This document shows positions 25,027 through 32,836 of a stretch of 64,000 nt of DNA, piece by piece. The stretch is from Lysinibacillus agricola (lineage in GTDB: Bacteria; Bacillota; Bacilli; Bacillales_A; Planococcaceae). Position 1 is the first letter of the stretch. Each line of letters opens with the position of its first letter. Under the pieces are notes generated by a model. That model was given only the letters and a program-made list of their open reading frames with translations. It was not told the DNA's origin and searched no databases. Both the position numbers and the translations under genes were made by a program. The DNA lies in the NCBI RefSeq assembly GCF_016638705.1, contig NZ_CP067341.1, positions 2,483,501-2,547,500 on the forward strand, given 5' to 3'.

Positions 25027-25517
25027 GTGAATTAATCACAGTAAAGGAGATATTGGAATATGCTACAGAGTTTGAATTGTACCGCCTTGCACATCGAGTA
25101 TTTTGGGCTGTATCTACACAACGAATTAATCTAGCAGATGATTCTAATAAATTGGTAGAAGTAATCTATGATGAAGTTGCTGTTCGTGAAATGACGAATC
25201 GTAACGTGCTTGGAATTGGCCGCATTAAGTTATATGTCGTAGAAAGCTTTGCACAATATGCTTTTTACTTTGCTAACAATCCACTTGAGGTCAGCATGCT
25301 ACATCGTGAGAAATTTGGTGAAGTGACAGGAGCAGTCACTGAAGCACATCGACTATTGACAAAGGTGATGTATTTTGCCGATTTGGATATTCAAATTTCA
25401 TTGATTGAGCACCGCAAAACTATTGTACAATTTCCCGCTTATCTTGGACATGCAGCTGCAGGGCAATATATTTTGCATCGTCTAGATCAGCATAAAGGGG
25501 TGAGAGGTATTGTCTAA
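25023..25517 (+). CDS. Hypothetical phage-type protein
   Basis: ATG 25023 overlaps the DnaB stop as ATGA, which marks translational coupling, so it is preferred over the ATG at 25008. The 164-residue product (MSELITVKEILEYATEFELY to KGVRGIV) is helical and soluble. It sits in the phage replication cluster and overlaps the following small gene. No family recognised. Confidence 0.6.
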   Translation: MSELITVKEILEYATEFELYRLAHRVFWAVSTQRINLADDSNKLVEVIYDEVAVREMTNRNVLGIGRIKLYVVESFAQYAFYFANNPLEVSMLHREKFGEVTGAVTEAHRLLTKVMYFADLDIQISLIEHRKTIVQFPAYLGHAAAGQYILHRLDQHKGVRGIV

Positions 25518-25629
25518 GCAAGAACGTGAAGAAATTATTGCCATTATCATGCTGCGTAAAAATTATGCGGAGGAAATGCTACGAAATATGTCGGACGAGC
25601 AGCTAATAAAGACGTTGGATGAGTTGTAA
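25510..25629 (+). CDS. BH0509-family small protein
   Basis: A TTG start (25510-25512) with GGGGTGAGAGG upstream overlaps the previous gene by 8 bases. The 39-residue product, SKQEREEIIAIIMLRKNYAE and then EMLRNMSDEQLIKTLDEL, has the two-helix layout and the final MSDEQL of BH0509-type phage peptides. Function unknown. Confidence 0.6.
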   Translation: MSKQEREEIIAIIMLRKNYAEEMLRNMSDEQLIKTLDEL

Positions 25630-25653
25630 TTTTTGAAGGGGAGGAACAGGTAA

Positions 25654-25752
25654 ATGAAATTTAGAAAATGGTTATTGTTGTCTCTGGAGCATCGTTTAGT
25701 GATTATCAGAAATGCCATTAAAACTAAAAATGTTTTTAAGAGAAAAATCTAA
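25654..25752 (+). CDS. Small basic protein
   Basis: GGGGAGGAACAGGTAA precedes the ATG. The 32-residue product (MKFRKWLLLSLEHRLVIIRN, then AIKTKNVFKRKI) is basic and amphipathic. It follows the BH0509-type gene closely and is likely part of the same transcript. Confidence 0.5.
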   Translation: MKFRKWLLLSLEHRLVIIRNAIKTKNVFKRKI

Positions 25753-25764
25753 CTTCAGGAAATG

Positions 25765-25981
25765 ATGGATAATGTAAATATTTATGAAATCATTGGCGTT
25801 TCTTTTGATCCTGTATACATGGTGCCACCAACTTAGTGATAATGAAGAAATTCTTATCGATAAATATACGATTCGGAAAACAGATAAATTTTATGAAATT
25901 GAAAATGGAGACTTGCATGAATGCTTTAGGGAAAAAGAGGGGTGCTATCAATTTCTAAGCAATTTGATCATGAACAATTAA
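25765..25981 (+). pseudogene. Short phage ORF, probably frameshifted
   Basis: ATG 25765 (AGGA upstream) opens MDNVNIYEIIGVSFDPVYMV, which stops at 25836. A second frame (from ATG 25784 on its own, no RBS) continues as SDNEEILIDKYTIRKTDKFY to LSNLIMNN. A one-base shift near 25830 would join them into a protein of about 70 residues. They could also be two separate peptides. Confidence 0.35.
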
Positions 25982-26071
25982 AAAAACTATGGCGGCAACC
26001 ATAGCTCTTCAATAACAAAGGCTTTTCCCTTGTTAGCAGTATAACCATTATAGCATAAGGGGGAAGCTATT

Positions 26072-26269
26072 GTGCGTTTAAAACAACTAGAAATTTCAAA
26101 TGACGGCATCCTACAAGTTGACATCATGGAATTACCAGAAAATTGCGTCAACGTACTTTCTGATGGCATCGCTAAATTCACTGAGCTTCCGGCGCAAGCT
26201 AAAACTAAGATCGTTACTTATCAAGGGAAGGTAAAACGGGTTGAGTTTGATGAAGGTGAGGAGTTTTGA
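26072..26269 (+). CDS. xtrA: XtrA/YqaO family phage protein
   Basis: A GTG start with GGGGGAAGC upstream. The 65-residue product, MRLKQLEISNDGILQVDIME then LPENCVNVLSDGIAKFTELP and ending VKRVEFDEGEEF, closely follows the XtrA (PBSX) and YqaO (skin element) proteins. These are conserved in defective Bacillus prophages but have no known biochemical role. This is strong evidence that the zone derives from a PBSX/skin-like phage. Confidence 0.8.
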   Translation: MRLKQLEISNDGILQVDIMELPENCVNVLSDGIAKFTELPAQAKTKIVTYQGKVKRVEFDEGEEF

Positions 26270-26358
26270 AGTTAAATATTGGTCTTGATGGGAACATTTA
26301 TATTGATATAATAGAATTAACCGGAATTTATGAATGGTTCTTAAAAAATATTATATAA
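26266..26358 (+). CDS. Small overlapping ORF
   Basis: TTG at 26266 overlaps the XtrA stop, with GAGGAG just upstream. It codes 30 residues (MKLNIGLDGNIYIDIIELTG and so on). Possibly translated; doubtful. Confidence 0.25.
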   Translation: MKLNIGLDGNIYIDIIELTGIYEWFLKNII

Positions 26359-26845
26359 GTAGACGGATTTTCTAAATTTTATTTCATAGGTTAGATATGG
26401 ATTATTCGGAATGAGAGGTGAAGAGTTTTGATAATAGCGCTGAAATCAATTACGATAAAATAGAAGAAGGTATCTCTACTTGAGTTCAGCTAAGGTATAG
26501 GGAAGACAATAAGATAATTGATAAAATAGTAATATGTGTAGGAAAACATTTAAAATTATGGTCGCAAAGTAAAGGGTTCAAACATTATAATCGTGAAGTG
26601 GAAATTAAAGAGTTTACCAAACATGAATACTATGGAATTAAGGCAAAGGTGAAATTTTTAGATAATAATAGAGTAGGACTTATAGAATTAGATAATTTAA
26701 GAAATCTATAGTTACCAATTACCGGAAGAATAGTAATAGGTTTCAGCTAAAGTATCACTTGATTGACACATAATTATTATATTGTCACAAGGGAAAATCA
26801 ATGCTGTTTATTCGGAATAGGTAAAATAGACGAGGGAGAGAAATT
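26359..26845. other. AT-rich stretch with a gene remnant
   Basis: Beyond the remnant at 26484-26711 it holds two similar pieces: TTCAGCTAAGGTAT at 26485 and TTCAGCTAAAGTAT at 26742, and TTATTCGGAAT at 26400 and at 26808. They suggest a local tandem duplication. Confidence 0.35.
26484..26711 (+). pseudogene. Gene remnant without start
   Basis: A frame after TGA lacks a start codon and reads KIVICVGKHLKLWSQSKGFK, then EIKEFTKHEYYGIKAKVKFL up to TAG. It is coding-like, with alternating strands, but has no family match I can give. Confidence 0.35.
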
Positions 26846-27700
26846 TTGAAAGTAAGAACTTATTTTAAAGAGGTTTTAATATTTATTTTATTAATGATAA
26901 TAACTACATTAATTTTAGGGATACTAAATTCTGCTTTTAGCTTTAATGATAGTATTATAAGTCCAGTTGCAACTTTTTTAGGGGCTCTTTCAGGAGCGGC
27001 AATTACAGGAGGGATTGCAATTAAAGTAGCTCAGGATCAAAATATGAATCAAAATATGCTATTTGAAGAACAGGTTAAAAAAAGAGAAGAAGAACTTCAA
27101 AGTGAAAAAAGGAGTATAGAGTTTAATAAGAATTATAACCAAATAGTGGTTCTTTTTTACATTGAAAAGGATCTTATTATTATGATGCAAGAATGTATTA
27201 AATTAAATAAACAATATAGACAAGTAATACAAAATGATAATTTATATCAAACCGTGTCTAAAGTGAAATTTTCTGATGGTAAATATTGGATGGATATTGA
27301 TAAAATTATTGATGTTGATTTACGTATTAAACTACAAATGTTTAGAGAACAATATGATTCCTTAGTAAATTTGCATCGAAAAAGTACTATAGAATATCAA
27401 GACGAGTTAGAATTAGTAAGCATTGAGATAGAAAAATTATTACATTTAGAGAAAGATAATAAAATAACAAAAGAAGAAAGAGTGCATTTAAAGCAGAAGC
27501 AGCTTAAGAAACTAAATTTAGAGGCAGATTGGGAATACTATTATCAAGAAAAGCAATATGCTTGGAATGCTTTTTCAGATTTAGCTCATTACGAATTTGG
27601 AGAAGATTTAAGAAAGAGAGTTAGAGGAGAATTAGAAAAAAGTTGTGATTTTTGTGGAGTTGAGGAACCAATTGATTTATCACAATTTATAAATTATTAA
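26846..27700 (+). CDS. Membrane/coiled-coil protein of unknown function
   Basis: A TTG start with GAGGGAGAG upstream. The 284-residue product has two membrane helices (about 10-30 and 40-62, with a Gly/Ala-rich second one: FLGALSGAAITGGIAIKVAQ). A long cytoplasmic coiled coil rich in E and K follows, with a C-terminal CDFCGVEEP element containing a CxxC. It is very AT-rich. It lies between the phage replication remnant and the second integrase copy, a typical place for cargo genes. The layout (membrane anchor plus coiled coil) would suit a phage-exclusion or envelope-sensing protein, but this is a guess. Confidence 0.6.
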   Translation: MKVRTYFKEVLIFILLMIITTLILGILNSAFSFNDSIISPVATFLGALSGAAITGGIAIKVAQDQNMNQNMLFEEQVKKREEELQSEKRSIEFNKNYNQIVVLFYIEKDLIIMMQECIKLNKQYRQVIQNDNLYQTVSKVKFSDGKYWMDIDKIIDVDLRIKLQMFREQYDSLVNLHRKSTIEYQDELELVSIEIEKLLHLEKDNKITKEERVHLKQKQLKKLNLEADWEYYYQEKQYAWNAFSDLAHYEFGEDLRKRVRGELEKSCDFCGVEEPIDLSQFINY

Positions 27701-27731
27701 GTATATCTGTAAAAAGTTCTACCAGCTATCT

Positions 27732-27792
27732 GGAGGACAACAATGGATAGTAGCAACAACTTGCTACTATCCATTGTTGTCCTCCTTTTTAT
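27732..27792 (+). terminator. 25-bp perfect terminator hairpin
   Basis: Positions 27732-27756 are fully complementary to 27761-27785, with a 4-base loop CAAC and TTTTTATTT after it. One of the longest perfect stems in the window. Confidence 0.85.
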
Positions 27793-27839
27793 TTCTCATG
27801 AAAAAGTGCTTATAAGAATCAACGAAGGAAGAATAATGA

Positions 27840-28385
27840 ATGAATTTTGTACAACCAATACGTGATCCAGAATACATTAGAGTAATCAAAAAATATTTGT
27901 TTGATTGGAACTACCGTAATTACATGCTGTTTGTTGTTGGGATTAACAGTGGTCTTCGTATTTCTGACATCTTGCAGCTAAAAGTTTCAGATACCCAGAA
28001 GCCATACTTTAGTATTGTTGAAAAAAAGACTAAAAAGGCCAGACGTATCGAAATGACACCACAATTAAAACGAGAGATAAAGCAATAAGTTGAGGGCAAG
28101 GATGAGCGTGAATATTTGTTTAGTAGTCGAGAAGGAGTTAATAAACCAATCAGCCGAAGCACAGCATACAAAATATTAAATAAAGCAGCATCAGATGTTG
28201 GACTGGAAGAAAATATAGGCACTCATACTTTAAGGAAAACATTTGGCTATCATTTTTACAAACAGACAAAGGATGTAGCACTTTTACAGGAAATATTGAA
28301 TCATTCATCACCGAAAATTACGTTGCGTTATATCGGCATTAATCAAGATCAAATGGACAAGGCGATGAAGGACTTTAGAATTTAA
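27840..28385 (+). pseudogene. Tyrosine recombinase copy 2, broken by an ochre codon
   Basis: The first 82 codons (MNFVQPIRDPEYIRVIKKYL, GLRISD) end at TAA 28086-28088. The same frame continues with VEGKDEREYLFSSREGVNKP and the catalytic HTLRKTFG, LNHSSPKIT and LRYIG. Copy 1 has Tyr at the TAA position, so a single base change explains the stop. Otherwise all catalytic residues are present. Confidence 0.8.
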
Positions 28386-28523
28386 CTATTCTATTTAGTT
28401 CCCTTTAATAAGATGGTGAGGAATTGAATTTTAAGAAATGGCTAAAAGTGTTGTAATAACTAGCTCTAAAGTTATGTGTTGAGTTCAACACAATATACAT
28501 TGAAGTGAACTGAAAGGGGCCAA

Positions 28524-28945
28524 ATGGTGATGGAAATTATGAAGAATTATGCGGATTTATTACGCATTATCGATATAGTAAAAGCTGAGATTGAATGTTG
28601 GAGATAGACAAGGAGTATTGGATAGGTAAGGATGAGCAGTTACCATTCTTTTCAACTGGTGCTAGTAAGTACGGACTTGATGTTGCATCTCAGCGAGTAG
28701 ATCGTTTGAACAGACGTATTACGTCACTTGAAATTAAGCTTGAGCATTACCAGGCAATTGAAAAAGAAATTCGAGAGAACATAGAGAAGCTAGAAGGATT
28801 GGAATATAAAATTGCTAAATTGCGTTTTATTGATGGCATGACCTATCAGGAGATTGCTGATGAGTTAAAGTATTCATATGGTTATATTCGGAAAGTAGTG
28901 TCACAAGGTAACAAAGAGGTAACAATAAGACTTGTCAAACAGTGA
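28524..28945 (+). pseudogene. Sigma-4-like regulator copy 2, frameshifted
   Basis: From ATG 28524 the frame reads MVMEIMKNYADLLRIIDIVK and is shifted near 28590 by loss of one A (copy 1 has GAAATGCTTGAG). The rest, 28595-28945, has the intact DNA-binding tail (GLEYKIAKLRFIDGMTYQEI, YSYGYIRKVVSQG). The N-terminal 98 residues seen in copy 1 are absent. GAAAGGGGCC precedes the ATG. Confidence 0.7.
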
Positions 28946-29145
28946 TATATTTATAGATGAAGAAAAAGGGAAGCGCACGGAAATGCGCTATAAACTAATT
29001 GTCTTACAATAATAAGCACGTTCGCTTGTACGTGTGTTTCGCAAACAAGCATTGTGACTGCTTCAAAAGGAGCAGTCTTTTACTATTCCATTTATATTAA
29101 AATTAATGTATGATTTTGTTATTATTTGTTTATAAAGGAGTATTT

Positions 29146-30141
29146 ATGGGGGATATAGTAAATGTTGAAATTAGAGCTTGGTGGTTATTAATAATACCAT
29201 TATTATTAATATTTTCTCTTTTTATTATTGCAATGGTTATGAAAAATCCAGCTAATGAAAAAGAGAAAAATATAGAAGAAAAAGAGAAAACATTAACTAG
29301 TTGGATTGAAAAGAAAGATATTTTATATTGGTTGTTAATAATGTGTCTAGGAGCAATCAGTATATTTACTTATCAATATAGTGGCGATAAAAATGTAATT
29401 AGCCATTGGGGATTTGCGGGTACTATTGTATCTATAATTTTAGCGGTTCTTGCAATCATATATACTTATTATCAAAGTGCTACAACAGTGGATTCAACTA
29501 AAAGACTTGAAAAATCTGCAAAAAAGGTTGAGAAAGTATCAACCAGAGTTGAAGTAGCTACAAAAGAACTTGAAAATAATAATTTAAATGAAATAATTAG
29601 TGATTTAGAAAAACGACTGTCTAGCCTTCTTTTGGAAATGAGTCATGGGATACAAGAAAAGCTAACTGCAAATTTTGAACCATTAAAGGTCTTTATGAAT
29701 TTAAATAAAACTGTTTATTCTCTTGATAGTGGCATCGATATTCTAAATAAAGAAGAATGGGAAAAGTATTTAAACAACGTAATTATGGACGATCTGGAAC
29801 CTGCAGGAATAACTTTACTTTATTCTTATTTTTTGTATGAAAATAAGTTGAAATATACAGATAAAGATACAAAAAAATGGTTAATTTTTACGCTTAGATC
29901 CGAGGGTGTTTCTGATGATGAACTTGAAATGTTTTGGGGTACAATTAGAGGTCAAATGAGGTTATTCTCTTCTTTGAATGTATTTACTTATTATAGATCT
30001 GAAAAAAATGATGATGAAGATGGCGTCTTAACTTATTATAATGAGAATGTGAAAAATATAATTAAAAACATTATAGAAAAAAATGGTGAACATTATAAGT
30101 GGGTTATAGAAGATTTAAAATTGAAATTTAATGTTAAATGA
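29146..30141 (+). CDS. Multi-pass membrane/coiled-coil protein of unknown function
   Basis: ATG 29146 is chosen because AAAGGAGTATTT lies just before it. The 331-residue product has one N-terminal membrane helix (about 9-30), two more (about 63-80 and 92-112), a coiled coil with repeated KxxEKxxxxVE, and a C-terminal helical domain of about 170 residues (LEPAGITLLYSYFLYENKLK and so on). AT-rich. Next to it an ATGA-overlapping small gene follows. Like the gene at 26846 it flanks the second integrase copy and is a candidate cargo gene; no family recognised. Confidence 0.6.
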   Translation: MGDIVNVEIRAWWLLIIPLLLIFSLFIIAMVMKNPANEKEKNIEEKEKTLTSWIEKKDILYWLLIMCLGAISIFTYQYSGDKNVISHWGFAGTIVSIILAVLAIIYTYYQSATTVDSTKRLEKSAKKVEKVSTRVEVATKELENNNLNEIISDLEKRLSSLLLEMSHGIQEKLTANFEPLKVFMNLNKTVYSLDSGIDILNKEEWEKYLNNVIMDDLEPAGITLLYSYFLYENKLKYTDKDTKKWLIFTLRSEGVSDDELEMFWGTIRGQMRLFSSLNVFTYYRSEKNDDEDGVLTYYNENVKNIIKNIIEKNGEHYKWVIEDLKLKFNVK

Positions 30142-30254
30142 AAATCATTGGTGATGTAGTTAATATTGATGGTAATTACAGGACCGTGACTGAAAGAGCT
30201 TTTACATACAGTCCAAGAAGTATCATAGTTACAATCTATTTAGAAGAAATATAA
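30138..30254 (+). CDS. Small coupled protein
   Basis: Its ATG overlaps the previous stop as ATGA, so it is probably translated by coupling. The 38-residue product MKIIGDVVNIDGNYRTVTER then AFTYSPRSIIVTIYLEEI has beta-strand character. Function unknown. Confidence 0.45.
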   Translation: MKIIGDVVNIDGNYRTVTERAFTYSPRSIIVTIYLEEI

Positions 30255-30265
30255 TCAGGATTTTC

Positions 30266-30306
30266 AAAGTCACACTCATTATGAGTTGTGGCTTTTTATT
30301 ATGCTT
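30266..30306 (+). terminator. Family-A terminator (copy 4)
   Basis: AAAGTCACA pairs with TGTGGCTTT, followed by TTATTATGC; it closes the membrane gene pair. Confidence 0.75.
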
Positions 30307-30371
30307 CATATTTCTAGTAGTAACAGATTATTACGTTAGCATTATGGTTAGTGTAGAAGGCGGTGAAATAG

Positions 30372-30593
30372 ATGAGTGTGAAAAACAAAGCAAAATATTT
30401 TAATATGGTTACAGTTATATCTATGTTAGTATCAACTTTCTTTTTTATAAAGATTGTCCTAAGAGAAGGAATTGAACAAGTTCATTATTTAACAACAATA
30501 TTATATGTAGTAGCTATCATAGTGTCGATTATAAGCATTGTAGTACATTGGAAAAATAAACAGGTCATTAAGCGAAATGAAGGTCACGTCTAA
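30372..30593 (+). CDS. Small two-helix membrane protein
   Basis: GGCGGTGAAATAG precedes the ATG. Two membrane helices (about 12-28 and 40-58) with basic ends. Its last codons (GHV, TAA) lie inside the following family-A hairpin, so the terminator overlaps the gene. Unknown function. Confidence 0.55.
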   Translation: MSVKNKAKYFNMVTVISMLVSTFFFIKIVLREGIEQVHYLTTILYVVAIIVSIISIVVHWKNKQVIKRNEGHV

Positions 30594-30618
30594 CCAGGTG
30601 TGACTTTTTATTATGCCT
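30579..30618 (+). terminator. Family-A terminator (copy 5), overlapping gene end
   Basis: GGTCACGTCTAACCAGGTGT is followed by GACTTTTTATTATGCC. The stop codon of the upstream gene lies in the loop. Confidence 0.7.
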
Positions 30619-30721
30619 TGGTGGGTGGAGCAATACATTACCTGAAGCTAAACAGATTGCTGAACGTGCTATTTTAGAAGGTAAATTAAGCTATCCTACA
30701 ATTCGAGGTACAACTAAATAA
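30614..30721 (+). pseudogene. Carboxy-terminal gene fragment
   Basis: Straight after the family-A tail a frame reads WSNTLPEAKQIAERAILEGK and LSYPTIRGTTK to TAA, with no start. It is the end of a protein whose rest was lost, followed at once by a family-B terminator. Confidence 0.4.
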
Positions 30722-30727
30722 TTGAAA

Positions 30728-30768
30728 AGCCCAGGTACTCAATTAATTTTGAGCCTGGGCATTTTTTA
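30728..30768 (+). terminator. Family-B terminator (copy 5)
   Basis: AGCCCAGG..CTCAA/TTGAG..CCTGGGC stem, then ATTTTTT. Confidence 0.8.
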
Positions 30769-30800
30769 GTTGCAAATACAAGGCTACTCTTTTAAATGAC

Positions 30801-31547
30801 CTAATTTTTAACTAAGTTTTCTTCATAACAATATTTATACAATTCAGCAGTTACATAGCAATCGTGTAGTGCATCGTGTGATTTTAAATGATTCAATTTT
30901 AAGAAACTTTTCAATGTAGCCAATTTGTGATTTTTCGTAAAGTCAATATATTTACGAGAAAGTGATAACGTGTCAATAACTCGATATTTTACATAAGATA
31001 ATTTTTTCATATTATTAATATTTGTAAGTAAAAATTTCATATCAAAAGGAGCATTGTGAGCTACAATTGTTTCACCTTCTAAAAACTCCACTAATTCATA
31101 TATCTTATCGAATATATAAGGAGCGTCCTCTACATCTTCATTTGTAATTCCAGTGATACGCGTTATCTTTGCTGGTATATTCTCAATCGGATTTATGTAA
31201 GTGAAAAATTCATCTACCTTTTCAAAGTTGCGATATTTAACTGCTGCTATTTGAATAATAGAACTTTCCTCTGGATCAAGTCCAGTAGTTTCAAAATCAA
31301 GTACTGTAAAATCAACAACGAATTTTCTTGTCTTTGTGTACTTTAAGTATTCTTTACTATCATTTATACGTTTTGGCTCATTAAATTCAGCCCTTAATGT
31401 AAGTGTGGAAGGCTCATTCATTCTTAGTTTTATAGAACCAAGTTCATTTTCTTCCTGTACTTTAATTTCCTCTTTAGGTTCTTGTTTTTCAACAGATTTA
31501 TTAATAATTGGTTGTTTTTTAGAAAATAATTTTTTTAACCAATTCAT
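30801..31547 (-). CDS. DEDDh 3'-5' exonuclease (DnaQ/epsilon-like)
   Basis: Residues 78-240 form an exonuclease domain: Exo I D84-F-E86-TTG, Exo II HNAPFD169, and Exo III H224-D-A-L-H-D229. This is the DEDDh set that binds two metal ions and removes 3' nucleotides. An N-terminal 75-residue extension is charged and probably disordered (SKKQPIINKSVEKQEPKEEI). It is a stand-alone gene, as are many epsilon-like exonucleases of Bacillaceae phages and chromosomes. GGAGGTTGTTAAC precedes the ATG. Substrate (DNA or RNA) not decided. Confidence 0.8.
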   Translation of the reverse strand: MNWLKKLFSKKQPIINKSVEKQEPKEEIKVQEENELGSIKLRMNEPSTLTLRAEFNEPKRINDSKEYLKYTKTRKFVVDFTVLDFETTGLDPEESSIIQIAAVKYRNFEKVDEFFTYINPIENIPAKITRITGITNEDVEDAPYIFDKIYELVEFLEGETIVAHNAPFDMKFLLTNINNMKKLSYVKYRVIDTLSLSRKYIDFTKNHKLATLKSFLKLNHLKSHDALHDCYVTAELYKYCYEENLVKN

Positions 31548-31691
31548 GTTAACAACCTCCTCTTATATTACATTTTAGGTAATAAAGGAACGGTGTTTGT
31601 CAATATAGTTGTCGCATTTAGTTACTTTAGTATTTTGAAAGATTGGATGAATCCCCATGTTCAGTCAAGGCTACCATGCTGCGCTTGCTGG

Positions 31692-31743
31692 CCTGGTGAT
31701 TAAGATTGAAAGAAAAAGCGTGCTTTCAATCTTAATCACCAGG
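31692..31743. repeat. 21-bp perfect inverted repeat beside IS3 element
   Basis: 31692-31712 is fully complementary to 31723-31743 around a 10-base loop. It lies 14 bases beyond the orfB stop. No T-run follows on either strand. Confidence 0.7.
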
Positions 31744-31756
31744 AATTGAGGGACTA

Positions 31757-32836
31757 TTATGGTTTTTTCACTAATTCGGTTTGCCCCTCATCTCGCATTG
31801 GATTGAGTGCTACTTGTTCATTCGGTGCCCAATTTCTTGTACTTCGTGTCCAACGCTCCGGATGCTTCTCCTTCGCAGCCTCGTACACGTCTTTTCGCTT
31901 TTCTAATAGGGCTACGTGTTGGCCCGTATGACACTGCACTGGTGTTACAAAATTCAGCCCGCTATGCAGGTGAATCTCGTTGTACCAATGGACAAATTGC
32001 TGTGCCCATTGTCTTGCTCTTTTAAGTGTTTCAAAACCTTTGTGTGGAAAATCTGGTCGATACTTGAGTGTCCGAAACATCGCCTCTGAGTAAGGGTTAT
32101 CGTTACTCACACGTGGTCTTGAAAACGAACTTTGAATGCCCATTTTCTCTAGTAAACCTAGGAATGTCGCGGCTTTCATTGGACTCCCATTGTCGGAATG
32201 TAACACAAGTGGTTCGCCTTGGATTTTTTCACTGATTACTGCTTTTTTCACGAGTGTTTCGGCGTGTTTGGCCTCTTCAGTTTCCCATACTTCCCAGCCA
32301 ACTACCTTTCTACTAAACAAGTCGATAATTAAATAGAGTCGATAATATAATCCTTTCACTGGTCCTCCGAGCCAAGTGATATCCCATGTCCACACTTGAT
32401 TTGGCGCTGTTGCCAGATGACTTTCTGGGATTCTTCGCTCTGGCTTTTGACTACGTCCTCGATGATGCTGCATCTTTTCTTCACGCAATATACGATAAAA
32501 TGTCGATTCTGATGCAATATAGGTCCCTTGGTCCGCAAGCCTTGGCACAATTTGTGTAGGTGGACAATCCGCATATTTCTCTTGCTTCAAAATTGTTAGT
32601 ATTTCCTCTTTTTCTTCTTGTGACAACTTGTTTTTAGGTGTAGGACGTTTCGTAAGTGGGCGCTGATCAACCTTCACACACCCATTGGATGTCCAGCGTT
32701 CATACGTACGTACACTAATGTGTAGTTCCTGACAAGCTTTCGCTAATCGCGCACCATTTTGATTGGCTTCTTGGATGAGTTCTATAGCTAATGCGCGATT
32801 TGATGGGCTAATCATTCGTCCTCGTTGTCCCCCCAA
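31757..32836 (-). CDS. IS3-family transposase OrfB (DDE integrase domain)
   Basis: The 359-residue frame has an N-terminal helix-turn-helix (LHISVRTYERWTSNG), an HTH_21-like segment (YADCPPTQIVPRLADQGTYI) and an rve core: D in WTWDITWLG, D in LHSDNGSPMK and E in NPYSEAMFRTLKY, with the usual D-35-E spacing. The C-terminal HWYNEIHLHSGLNFVTP is typical. It is expressed mainly as an OrfAB fusion through a -1 frameshift in the orfA end. Confidence 0.9.
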   Translation of the reverse strand: MGGQRGRMISPSNRALAIELIQEANQNGARLAKACQELHISVRTYERWTSNGCVKVDQRPLTKRPTPKNKLSQEEKEEILTILKQEKYADCPPTQIVPRLADQGTYIASESTFYRILREEKMQHHRGRSQKPERRIPESHLATAPNQVWTWDITWLGGPVKGLYYRLYLIIDLFSRKVVGWEVWETEEAKHAETLVKKAVISEKIQGEPLVLHSDNGSPMKAATFLGLLEKMGIQSSFSRPRVSNDNPYSEAMFRTLKYRPDFPHKGFETLKRARQWAQQFVHWYNEIHLHSGLNFVTPVQCHTGQHVALLEKRKDVYEAAKEKHPERWTRSTRNWAPNEQVALNPMRDEGQTELVKKP

